Position numbers and translations under genes: made by a program
Part shown: positions 30,601 to 36,116 of the stretch, piece after piece
Layout of the letters: each line of letters opens with the position of its first letter
Position numbering within the stretch: position 1 is the first letter of the stretch
The notes under the pieces: model-generated
What the model was told of the DNA's origin: nothing
Seen by the model: only the letters and a program-made list of their open reading frames with translations
Databases searched by the model: none
Origin: Terriglobia bacterium
GTDB taxonomy: Bacteria > Acidobacteriota > Terriglobia > Bryobacterales > UBA6623
Assembly (NCBI GenBank): GCA_009838515.1
Contig: VXRL01000016.1
Coordinates: 157,813 to 221,812, forward strand
Direction of reading: 5' to 3'
DNA length: 64,000 nt

Positions 30601-31964
30601 TGGCGTCCGAGGCGATGGACTGGCCGATCAGTGCCGATCGACCGCCGTGCGCGGGGGTCAGCGCGTTCGCGATCTCGGGGACAAACGCGCACCTGATCGT
30701 GGAAGGGTACGGCGAGCCGGGCAACGGCCGCGGGTCGGACGACGGGCGACCAGTCCCTGAAGGCCCCCCGCAGCCGGTCTCGGTCGAGCTGCCGGACTCG
30801 ATCGCGGAATCGCCGGCAGCTCAGGAGTCGCGCCCGCGCCAGACGCGGCTGCTACCGCTGTCGGGCAAGTCGGATAGTGCACTCCGTGAGCTGGCGAGGT
30901 CTTACGCTGCGTGGCTGAACGAGCACACGGCGGATCTTCCCGCTACGGTCAGCGCCGCAGAGCCGCTGCTCTCCGACATGGCGTGGACGGCGTCTGCGGG
31001 GCGTAGCCATTTCCCTTACCGCGCGGGGGTGCTATTCGACAGCTCTGCATCGCTGCGAGACGGCCTGCAGGCCGTCGCCGAGTCGAACGGCGATCCCGTG
31101 CCGCCCACGGCCACGAGGGTCGTGTTCGCCTACGCAGGCGAGGGCTCCCAGTGGGTTGGCATGGGCGCGGAACTGTACGAGGCCGAGCCAGTTGCGCGCG
31201 CGGTTCTGGACCGCTGCGACGAATTACATCGGGCAGACCATGGCGCCTCCCTGCTGGAAGCAATGTTCGGCGACTCAGGAGCTGTGGGCGGTCCTGCGCG
31301 TACGCAGTCGGTCACGTTTGCATTGGAATGCGCTCTGACAGCTCTCTGGGCGAGCGTGGGGGTTCAGCCCAGCGCAGCCTTTGGTGTAGGCGCCGGCGAG
31401 GTGGCTGCGGCGCATGCGGCAGGCATCGTGACTCTCGAAGAGGGGTTGCGCCTAGCCGCGGCACGGGAGGCAGCGATGGCGGTGGTCTCGAGCACGGACG
31501 AGTCTCGGCCGGCCAGTCTAGAGGCGGCGCTGGAAAATATCGCGTTCGCCCCGGCCCAAGTCACCCTCGTCAGTAGCGCTACGGGGCGCATGATCGAATC
31601 GAGCGAGGTCCAAGACCCAGGCTATTGGGGCCGGCGGTTGGAGCGGAAGTTGCCCTTGGAACGGACAGCGCGGACGCTTGAGGAACTGGGGGCCGACTTA
31701 GTGATCGAGATTGGCGCACAACCCGAACTAGGGTCGGCTCTAGCCCTCTGCTGGCCATCCGCTTCAGCTGAGGGTGGCGGTCCGCCCCGCGTGCTGTCGA
31801 GCCTGCCGGAACAAGCCCGCGGATTCTTGCAGGCGGTCGCGCAGACGTACGAGTCAGGTCTCTCGATCAATTTCGCCGGCCTGTTCGCCGGGGAGAGACG
31901 GTCGCGGGTCTCGCTGCCAAGCTATCCGTTCCAGCGCCGTCGTTTCTGGTTCAACGCCAGCTAG
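21642..31964 (+). CDS. Type I polyketide synthase, KS-AT-DH-cMT-ER-KR-ACP-KS-AT(degenerate)
   Basis: 3440 residues. Start is TTG 21642 (AAAGG 8 bases upstream). GTG 21672 (AAGGG upstream) is an alternative. Domains: KS1 26-455 with Cys200 in DAACASS, His335 in EAHGTGT and His375 in KTNVGH. AT1 588-890 with GHSVGE (Ser680) and AFHS (His786), a malonyl-CoA-type pattern. DH 959-1255 with His991 (HQVFGRVIAP) and Asp1164/Gln1168. C-methyltransferase ~1340-1660 with EVGAGTGSAT. Structural KR ~1670-1895. ER 1900-2210 with HAGAGGVGL (from 2034). KR 2220-2400 with TGGLGGIG and Ser2355-2356, with His2369 where Tyr is usual (GQANHAT). ACP 2490-2575 with GMDSL (Ser2532). KS2 2603-3035 with Cys2768, His2903 and His2943. 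AT2 3160-3440 has GVGAGE instead of GHSxGE and is ~72 residues shorter between that site and LVSSATG. The protein ends right after the post-AT linker, with no ACP, TE or reductase release domain. The first-module order is that of fully reducing, C-methylating synthases (fungal HR-PKS, sponge-symbiont 'sup' type), so a methyl-branched saturated acyl product is likely. Confidence 0.95.
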   Translation: MPDLTEEGNVVPANADPSKRQTPPGEPIAIVGMACRFPGAPDISALWHLLEAGGNAVAEATPGSGVSRVDELFSNSSNLSGACRFCAYVDGIEQFDARFFRISPVEAEMLDPQQRMMLETTWQALEEAGIDPDQLKGSRTGVYTGISNDEYRMLVVESSKPAEAASCLYALSGTNLNGTAGRVSFVLGLMGPAKAVDAACASSLVSVHDAVADLQQRRADLAIAGGVQAILNGRIFELRADSMMLSPDGQCKAFDASANGYVRGEGCGVVVLKRLSEAEADGDRIWGVITGSAVNHGGASVGLTVPHTPALEKVIEAALSQAGIAPSEVDYLEAHGTGTAVGDPIELNAVSTVYGRGRRADRPLLVGSIKTNVGHLESAAGIAGLIKAALVMQRGVIPKHLHFQTPTPAVDWDRMPLQVTSTMMDLPERGRPRRAGVNSFGISGTNVHLVVEEYCAPDKGPYGRSQAAGAAYEVSVPPSAAVADLALPEQGLERRETRLLPLSGKSDVALQELAQRYVSWLEGHSAELASASSAADPLLSDMAWTAGVGRTHFDLRAGIVFRDVGTLRERLAALAAGGAGASPRTPATVAFAYTGQGSQWVGMGSALYRREPVARAVLDRCEEVFRAATGTSLLEVMFGPSECNLGHTEWEQPALYALGCALTALWSSVDVRPSVVVGHSVGELPAAQAAGVFSLEDGMRFAIARGTLLADTEPGAMAAVFAPPTTVAKAVEALNLSANGLGLSISADNGTHQVLSGPVARIDAALKHFESSGVRVRRLNTTRAFHSALVEPALGELEACFTGIDVKPPSLAVVSNVTGRAVAPDDAMDGSYWRRHAREPVAFAQGVKTLADLGVDLVVEIGPRPVLAGLLASAWPDSAEIPAPTALASLHPPSGNSAEREGGVDLTRAVAEAYEAGLPVCFAGLFAGEARRRISLPSYPFQRERYWLEPAKRRRAAAGHPMLGVRHESASGTVTFETEVFPADPEWLSDHQVFGRVIAPGALYGAMAAAASLAEGADTAMVEDLQLHNALVFPKSDSQDGSEESGRTVQVMLDPSDGADSRHVQIFSRGSDGGWTVHVEGRVSPQAPVPDVAASIALESLKESLSPVDVSAYYRARAATGIDLGPSFRTLGRLWCGPGEALGEVSLPEALGRNGLDVHPLVLDGCFQVVAAARNPGAVEAGITYLPFGWERLWLTGRLPDRVVCHVRMNEASRAAEAASGELPEVVTGEVRIYDPEGVPLGGLSGYTVKRATRAALLSAVEGVNDLLYEVVWRESALAPGISPADFLPSPSAVASRSGLLSDYLSQEGVAPTDRSALLADLERWSRSRALVTLDKLGWERKAGDVVDADDLRERLDVIADHKRVFRRMLEMLAKSGVLEAADGGFGVKVGSADPLPDEMPGDLEEFADRMLELYPHGATEVGLFRRCGGELAEVLRGRADALTLLFSSGDPTPGDLYLKAPVARAANRILRETVQALVAGLPEGRRLKVIEVGAGTGSATAAILPELPPEQFDYVYTDISAGFFAEAEARFGGAEASIEYRALDIESDPIEQGFRPHGYDLLIASNVLHATRYLQETLAHCRELLAPSGHLVALENLSGQGWMDLTFGQLDGWWRFADDYRPHHALASPAIWRRALSDAGFREAEVLGLDESDPAAFPDKGVIVAQGPVEVAERPGIWVLASSSGGASEELAGILAAHNQTVVLAQPAGEQNRDSGQEGSDAARKAVETERRESWQSLFESLPGEIPLAGVVHLGALDGHGDAATTAEIAEDTRRLVASALALSQGLLDADATPEKGVWFLTRGAQVLERERGGQLLGATLWGFGKALARELPHLQPRMIDLDTSGTAVPRDLANELLWPDSENHIAHRFGSRQVARLVRMEDGAQRLTLPDDPAWALAPDPGGVFERPCVSPLAERPLEPHEIRVSVEASGLNFWDVFRSLGFIEEGNLGREMCGHIVDVGSEVSKVSVGDHVVGLGFGAFAAQMVTHEELVAPAPPGVSVTDLATVPSAFVSAALSYEYSGLEAGERVLIHAGAGGVGLAAIQLARAAGAEVFTTASEPKQGYLRSLGVSHVFDSRTTRFAEGILEATGGAGVDIVLNSLTGEGFIDASLSCLAHGGRFVELARRDILSEDEMASVRPDVGYDILELDVLKKTEPAWVGTVLRGIMQRLSAGKLEPLIHSRWPLAEAGAALRFMRSARHLGKIVVTTPPLAGGRLRPERTYLVTGGLGGIGCAVAGWLADRGAATIVLNGRRPPDPEAEAEIAALRARGVDVRVELADVSDAVAVNEMLARTDRELPALGGVIHSVGVLSDGALGNQSWERFERVLWPKVLGAWHLHRATASRDLDLFILFSSRVGVMGNPGQANHATANAFLDQLAAHRRALGLPGQAIAWGAWSDIGEAAEQKERIERQRAALGGRWFTPQQGLRAMEGLVRQDVTNSVVMSMDWEVFQEAVEDRPPLLEELLAGTDEAQVDSPALADDLISRLQATPAGEREGLLSSFVQQELQAVLRLPNAPAPTVGFFDLGMDSLMAVELRNRLNRALADAYMASNTVVFDYPSVAALAGHLAEELAGVGAAPVPQAAVEPEAARQPAVPGEGGQIAIVGMACLFPGAPDLDAYWRLLESGADAVTDGRRDSGPWSGVAGDPGAERAELRRGGFVDGLDRFDARFFRIRPIEARTMDPRQRMLLETSWRALEDAGIDPGPLGGSPAGVYAGLTGGSEYRDLVASSGQDDSYLGTAASVALGRIAYTLGLMGPAVPVDATCASSLVAVHQAVAALQQGEVELALAGGVQTALSPSVAKFMAEFGLLSKTGRCRTFDAAADGFVRGEGCGMVVLKRLRDAEEDGDRIWGVIRGSAVNQNGASAALTVPNGTAQEQLLEGALRRAGLGPSDVDYVEAHGTGSQLGDPIEVRAAAAVYGRGRDADRPLVLGTAKTNIGHLEAAAGVAGLIKVMLAMKRGIIPRHLHFENPNPHLDWSELPVRVASEAMDWPISADRPPCAGVSAFAISGTNAHLIVEGYGEPGNGRGSDDGRPVPEGPPQPVSVELPDSIAESPAAQESRPRQTRLLPLSGKSDSALRELARSYAAWLNEHTADLPATVSAAEPLLSDMAWTASAGRSHFPYRAGVLFDSSASLRDGLQAVAESNGDPVPPTATRVVFAYAGEGSQWVGMGAELYEAEPVARAVLDRCDELHRADHGASLLEAMFGDSGAVGGPARTQSVTFALECALTALWASVGVQPSAAFGVGAGEVAAAHAAGIVTLEEGLRLAAAREAAMAVVSSTDESRPASLEAALENIAFAPAQVTLVSSATGRMIESSEVQDPGYWGRRLERKLPLERTARTLEELGADLVIEIGAQPELGSALALCWPSASAEGGGPPRVLSSLPEQARGFLQAVAQTYESGLSINFAGLFAGERRSRVSLPSYPFQRRRFWFNAS

Positions 31965-32110
31965 GGCGCGATACATCCCGAGGCACGAAAGTGCACTCTC
32001 GCGTTCGACGCGCAGCCGAGCGCCTGGCGGGAACTTGCCATGGAGTTGCTGGGAGGAATCGGGGCCTGACGCACACGAAGACCGCTTGTAGCCAGTAAGC
32101 GCGAACTCCT

Positions 32111-32145
32111 TCCAAGCGCATCTGCTTGGACAACAACAGGTTTTT
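32111..32145 (+). terminator. Possible terminator after the PKS gene
   Basis: TCCAAGC (32111-32117), loop GCATCT, GCTTGGA (32124-32130), then a T-run at 32141-32145. The 7-bp stem is perfect, but 10 bases separate it from the T-run, so this is a weak intrinsic terminator candidate 147 bases after the PKS stop. Confidence 0.3.
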
Positions 32146-32170
32146 CCCAAGCACCCTTCAGAATCCGAGT

Positions 32171-33064
32171 CTAATGAGTACCTTGCTCCTCTAGGAAGGC
32201 TCGCAGGATTGCAGCACACTCGGCCGGCTTCTCCAACTGGAGGAAGTGCGTCGCATCGGGCACGAAATCATAGTCGACGGCCGCCGCCTGACTCAAGTTG
32301 AAGGTAGGCAGGTATGCGTACGGGAGCGTGGGATCGGCTCCGACCACCTTCGTAGGACAAGCGAGCATTTCTAGATCTAGCAACGGTGCGAAGCTGCGCA
32401 CGTACTCGGCAATCTGGGCTTCGTAGTGGCGAGGGCAACGCAGCTCGAAACCCTGCCCGTCAGCGCACTTGCGCAGGGTTGCCCTTGCCATGAGCTCGCG
32501 CACTTCGGACGACACGTCCGAAAGCCCGGGCTGAAAGCCCAGAAGCATCGCCAATTCGTCTATTGCGCGAAATCGCTCGGTCCGTCGTCGCGCCATTGCG
32601 GCGGTACGCTCCGCCGCAGCATCGAATTCCTCCTCGCCGCCCATGGGCTTGCACAGTGGGGGATCGAACAGGACCAGAGCCGAATAGGCGTCCGTGAGAG
32701 ACATCATTGAGACGAGCGCGGAGAACGAGTGAAAAACCCCCGTGGTCGGCTTGCTTCCGTACACGCGTTTGATGTGCGAGAGTATGCGATCGTGGTCGGC
32801 AATTAGTGTCGGGACATTGTGCTCCTGCTGGGGTCCGACCGAATTCCAGCCATGGTTTCGCAGGTCATAGATCATCAGGTCAAAATCGTCTGCAAGCAGC
32901 GACCAGAACGGGAAATAGACATCGATGGCGAGCCCATTGCCGTGAGTCAGCACGAGCCGCGGGCCTGATGGATTGCCGTGCCGCCGCAACTTGGTCACGG
33001 TCTGGTCGTCAAGGGGAACGTCGCACACCGAAACAGGCTCGGGAATTTCTAACACGGAATCCAT
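32171..33064 (-). CDS. Alpha/beta hydrolase, possible acyl-releasing enzyme
   Basis: About 297 residues from ATG 33064. The frame can be read further upstream, but that part has no coherent sequence, and no strong Shine-Dalgarno marks either start. Fold markers: LTHGNGLAID (oxyanion loop, 40-48), YDLRNHGW, nucleophile Ser113 in VFHSFSALV (H-S-F-S where G-x-S-x-G would be normal), an Asp in LVLFDPPL and the late His in PDATHFLQLEKP. No signal peptide, so cytoplasmic. It lies convergent to the PKS and in line with two discrete ACP genes. Since the PKS has no thioesterase, a role in product release or editing is a reasonable inference, not shown by sequence. Confidence 0.82.
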   Translation of the reverse strand: MDSVLEIPEPVSVCDVPLDDQTVTKLRRHGNPSGPRLVLTHGNGLAIDVYFPFWSLLADDFDLMIYDLRNHGWNSVGPQQEHNVPTLIADHDRILSHIKRVYGSKPTTGVFHSFSALVSMMSLTDAYSALVLFDPPLCKPMGGEEEFDAAAERTAAMARRRTERFRAIDELAMLLGFQPGLSDVSSEVRELMARATLRKCADGQGFELRCPRHYEAQIAEYVRSFAPLLDLEMLACPTKVVGADPTLPYAYLPTFNLSQAAAVDYDFVPDATHFLQLEKPAECAAILRAFLEEQGTH

Positions 33065-33826
33065 CGTTATAGCAGGAGTTGTATTCGCAATCGCAGAGCG
33101 TGTCGCGGAAGACGCCGGCTCAGCGCACTTGAAAGAGGAGCGCTTGGCGTGCTTCGAATCGTGGCGGCAGCAAGCTTGAAGGAGGGATCCGGGAATTCCC
33201 GCAACAACGACCTTGCCCACTCGGGCGGGCAGGAACTCAGGGCGACGCGGTGGCGCGGCCGCTGCTGCGACTCTAAGTCCGCCGGCGTGTTGATGTACCG
33301 CATTGGCTTGGGACGATCCGGCGAACAGCTAGCCTGGCAGCAAGAGCCTCGGGACAGTCGCGCGGAGTCGGTGAACCGGCGCAGGAAGACGGGCCACCGT
33401 TTGGGATTCGAGCTGGACGCTCAGCTGCCCGGAGTCCTGGCTATCGGCGGGCGACGCACGGCTGGGGCACGGCTCGTTGCCCCGCCTGGACGCAGGAACA
33501 ACTGGCGAATTGCGTTCGCCAGAGCGCGGGGACAGTTGGGCTGCGGACGAGCCCGGAAATCGAGCCGCGACAGCCCGCTGTAGGTCCCGGCGAACGAGTC
33601 GCCACCCTTAGTCCGCTCGGTCCGTTCCGGTCAAGCCGGAAGCCGTCCCGCACCGCCTCTGTCCCGACCGCTGAGAACGCCTGCCGGAAGAGTGATGCGG
33701 CGACCTGCAATCAACGTCGACACTGAAAGCGGCAATTCTGGTCCCGCGCGAACTCGGAGGCGTGTGTTCGTACGCAGTCGTGGATCAAGGAACGGACGTC
33801 GCGCGCCCGATGCGAGCGAGGACTTC
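33065..33826. other. Long non-coding stretch between hydrolase and ACP genes
   Basis: About 760 bases. Frames of 60-144 codons exist on both strands, but they are Arg/Ser/Gly-rich with no motif, no plausible start and no homology that I recognise. No RNA gene, repeat array or hairpin with a T-run was seen. This is unusually long for a minus-strand gene series and may be decayed coding sequence or a regulatory region for the hydrolase. Confidence 0.4.
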
Positions 33827-34057
33827 TCAGCCGGCGCGCGAGTCGATGTAGCTTAGAAGGTCGCTCAGGGTCTCGAACTGCTTGCAGTCGTCAGCCTGCA
33901 AACCAAGGCCGAACTCGCTATTGACCAGTTTGAAGAACGCGACCGCATCGACCGATGAGATATTGAGATCGCTGAATGATGCATCGAAGTTCGGCCCTTC
34001 GTCGAGGTCGAAGTTATCAACAATCAGCTTTGTTAGCTTGTCTGCGTTTGATGGCAT
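33827..34057 (-). CDS. Free-standing acyl carrier protein, copy 1
   Basis: 76 residues, ATG 34057 preceded by AAGGAG at a good distance. A four-helix acidic ACP: FDLDEGPNF, then the phosphopantetheine region LNISSVDAVAFFKLVN with Ser35 in the position of the DSL serine. The Asp before Ser is replaced by Ser and Leu by Val. 45 of 76 residues are identical (hand count) to the second copy at 34529-34759. Short of a membrane or fusion segment, it should be a soluble carrier. Proximity to a PKS with no terminal ACP suggests it serves that enzyme, although a role in another acyl pathway is possible. Confidence 0.85.
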   Translation of the reverse strand: MPSNADKLTKLIVDNFDLDEGPNFDASFSDLNISSVDAVAFFKLVNSEFGLGLQADDCKQFETLSDLLSYIDSRAG

Positions 34058-34528
34058 GGGTGTGGTCTCCTTGGATGTGAGTGCTACGAAAGGCGCCGGG
34101 AAACATCTCGTCTAGCGCAAAGATGCACGCCGCGCCAAGCCAGAGTGTACAACATACTCTCCCCAAGTACCGGACCGCTGCTTCGCTGCGGACCGAGTCG
34201 ACCTTCGAGCGCTCGACAAGCCCCCGTGTTGAAGCGATCTGATGCCCCCCACAACCCTCGAATCGCGAGACAGTGCGCCAAGCGATTCTCCATTGAGCCC
34301 AAGAAGGCTGAGCCGTGGCTTCTGTTCAGCATGAGCGCGACGCTCGGCCCCTCCGAGCCCGTGCCATCCTGACCGCCGAGCATGCTTGCCGGAGCGGCAA
34401 GTCGCCGCACCAAGATCGATGCCCCCGGGGGAGGAACGACGGGGTCGCCCCGTGAATTCGGAGATGCGCAAGCGCGTTCCGCGGTTGGTCGGGGAACGCG
34501 CCGGGTGTCCGGCACCTGCGATGCCTGC
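34058..34528. other. Spacer between the two ACP genes, with the copy 1 leader
   Basis: About 470 bases. The part nearest ACP copy 1 (34058-34165) resembles the leader of ACP copy 2 (34760-34850): both have the AAGGAGAC ribosome site, a related GC-rich stretch, and an element read on the minus strand as TTGG followed by AGAGTA about 85-105 bases before the start codon. At 34142-34160 the sequence AGAGTGTACAACATACTCT is an imperfect inverted repeat. The remainder holds no recognisable gene. Confidence 0.4.
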
Positions 34529-34759
34529 TCAGCCAGCGCGTGCGTCGATGAAACTCTCCAGATCGCCCAGATTCTTGAATTGCAGGCAGTCTTGAGGTGC
34601 CAAGCCGAGGTCGAATTCGTCGTTTACGAGCTTAAAGAACCTGACCGCATCCATTGAGTTGATGTCGAGGTCCCTGAATGCTGTGTCGAAGCGCGGCTCA
34701 TGATCGAGGTCGAAGCTATCGGCGACCAATGTTGACAGCCGCTCGGCCGTTGTTGGCAT
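34529..34759 (-). CDS. Free-standing acyl carrier protein, copy 2
   Basis: 76 residues, ATG 34759 with CCAAGGAGAC upstream. Carrier region LDINSMDAVRFFKLVNDEF, Ser35 as the expected 4'-phosphopantetheine site. The residues flanking the serine (INSMD) differ from the usual DSL, as in copy 1. Shared unusual features of the two copies, such as FFKLVN, DCxQF and IDxRAG at the C-terminus, show they are a local duplication rather than two unrelated ACPs. It is the most upstream gene of the minus-strand set ACP-ACP-hydrolase. Confidence 0.85.
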   Translation of the reverse strand: MPTTAERLSTLVADSFDLDHEPRFDTAFRDLDINSMDAVRFFKLVNDEFDLGLAPQDCLQFKNLGDLESFIDARAG

Positions 34760-35230
34760 GGGGAAAGTCTCCTTGGGCGTAACCGCTACGGAAGGTGTCG
34801 CGCAACGTTCTCGACGTGCGCGGGCGATACGTTAGACATGTACTCTACCAAACTCGCTTCCCGTGTTCCCCTCCCATCAGAAAAGAACGCTCGTCCGTGC
34901 ACTCGCCGATACTCGGCACCGACCCGAGGTAGCTGCCAACTGCGCGAGCGTGCCCTCGCTCGGGAAACTGTCCGAGTGATGCACATCAAGGCCCTTTGGT
35001 GGTTTCGTATAGCAGCTCGCGGGGTCCTCGGCTGGCGAACGATCGGGACCACCAAGCCGAACCTGCTGTCTGCGCGCAGTGACCGATTCGCAGCAGTCGC
35101 GATCAAAGCGTTGAGTCCGCTGTGTCTCACGGCCAGTCGCGGAGTCTTGCGTTGTGGAGTCTCGCAGCAGGCTAGGTACACTGGCTCTAGCAACTCGCTA
35201 CGCGCGCGCTGAGGCGAGAAGTATCCGACC
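34760..35230. other. Divergent intergenic region, no gene recognised
   Basis: About 470 bases between the ACP copy 2 start and the membrane-protein start. Its first ~90 bases are the ACP leader described above. Open frames of 124 (plus) and 172 (minus) codons cross it but show no motif and mirror each other, so I do not call them. Confidence 0.4.
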
Positions 35231-35698
35231 ATGAGCAAGGGCCGTGCACTTCTGGCAGTCATTCTCGGCCTAGCCCTGAACATGCTGCTAGGATTCGCGA
35301 GCATCGCGCTCGCGTGGGCAATTTTCGGACCCGAAGGAGCGTTTCAAGGCGAGACTACCGTCGCTAGCTTCGCGTGGTCTGGATTCGGCTGCGGCGCCGG
35401 ACTGGTAGTGGGCGCAATCGCTGGTCGCGTGACATCGGCCGTCGCCCAGAAAGCCCCCCGATTGCCAGTACTAGTACTGGCCGGTCTCCTTCTGGTCATC
35501 GGCCTCGGAAGCGCTGTCATGCAACTAAATGTCGAGCCGAGGCCTCTGCCCGCTGGGAAGTCTGTTGGCGACCTGACGTTTTTCGAAGCCGGCGAGGTAG
35601 CCACAAGTCCCACGTGGTACTCGTTCGCAGCGCCCGGCATCGTGGCGCTGGGGGTGCTGATGGGAGGGCGGATCCTCTGCTGCGCCCGTCGCGAATAG
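35231..35698 (+). CDS. Four-helix membrane protein of unknown function
   Basis: 155 residues. Hydrophobic segments at ~7-30, ~45-66, ~78-97 and ~132-150 predict an integral membrane protein with a short basic N-terminus (MSKGRALL) and a Cys-Cys-Ala-Arg-Arg tail. I do not recognise a family. The frame is coherent for a membrane protein and has a reasonable start, so I consider it real, but nothing in the context names its job. Confidence 0.55.
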   Translation: MSKGRALLAVILGLALNMLLGFASIALAWAIFGPEGAFQGETTVASFAWSGFGCGAGLVVGAIAGRVTSAVAQKAPRLPVLVLAGLLLVIGLGSAVMQLNVEPRPLPAGKSVGDLTFFEAGEVATSPTWYSFAAPGIVALGVLMGGRILCCARRE

Positions 35699-36116
35699 GC
35701 CTCAACGGTAGCTCGCTCCAACGATTTCGTCCGGCGGGCTTGAATTCTCCTCTCGCCCGGCCACGATCTCGACCGCACGCACGCCCCCTGGAACGGCCGA
35801 CAGAAATCGACCGCCGCCCTCCTTCGGCAGGCCGCTCTCGCAACCGACCGGCTCTCATCCGATACCTAGGCAATCGATGGCGGCACTTGCGGCCTTCAAC
35901 CGGAAACCATCTCGCGCTGCATTTGGTCCAGGGCTGCTAAGGGCACTAACCCGATACCCGCGGTAGATTCTCGGAGTCTCCGCTTTACGTCCAACTGATG
36001 CACTGTACTATGGACTAGAATTTGTAATTGGCGCAATGTATAGTGTAGGTGCCGTACTTGCGGCCCTGGCGACCGCAGCGTACCGCAAGCGACTGGCGCC
36101 ATCCCAAGGGTCACGT
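35699..36116. other. Region upstream of the tol-pal operon
   Basis: About 420 bases before the preferred tolQ start. The last 130 bases are relatively AT-rich and hold a candidate promoter. The rest carries no gene that I can support. Confidence 0.4.
35984..36011 (+). promoter_or_regulatory. Candidate promoter of the tol-pal operon
   Basis: TTTACG (35984-35989), 16-base spacer, TACTAT (36006-36011). Four of six matches in each box. It would give a leader of ~100 bases to the TTG start at 36117. Confidence 0.3.

Noticed and set aside
33149..33583. 144-codon plus-strand frame in the gap before ACP copy 1
   Set aside because: No motif, mixed low-complexity composition and no ribosome site. Equal-length frames occur on the other strand.
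34786..35304. Frames of 172 (minus) and 124 (plus) codons in the ACP/membrane-protein gap
   Set aside because: They overlap each other head-on and one runs into the clearly better membrane-protein start. Neither shows a domain.
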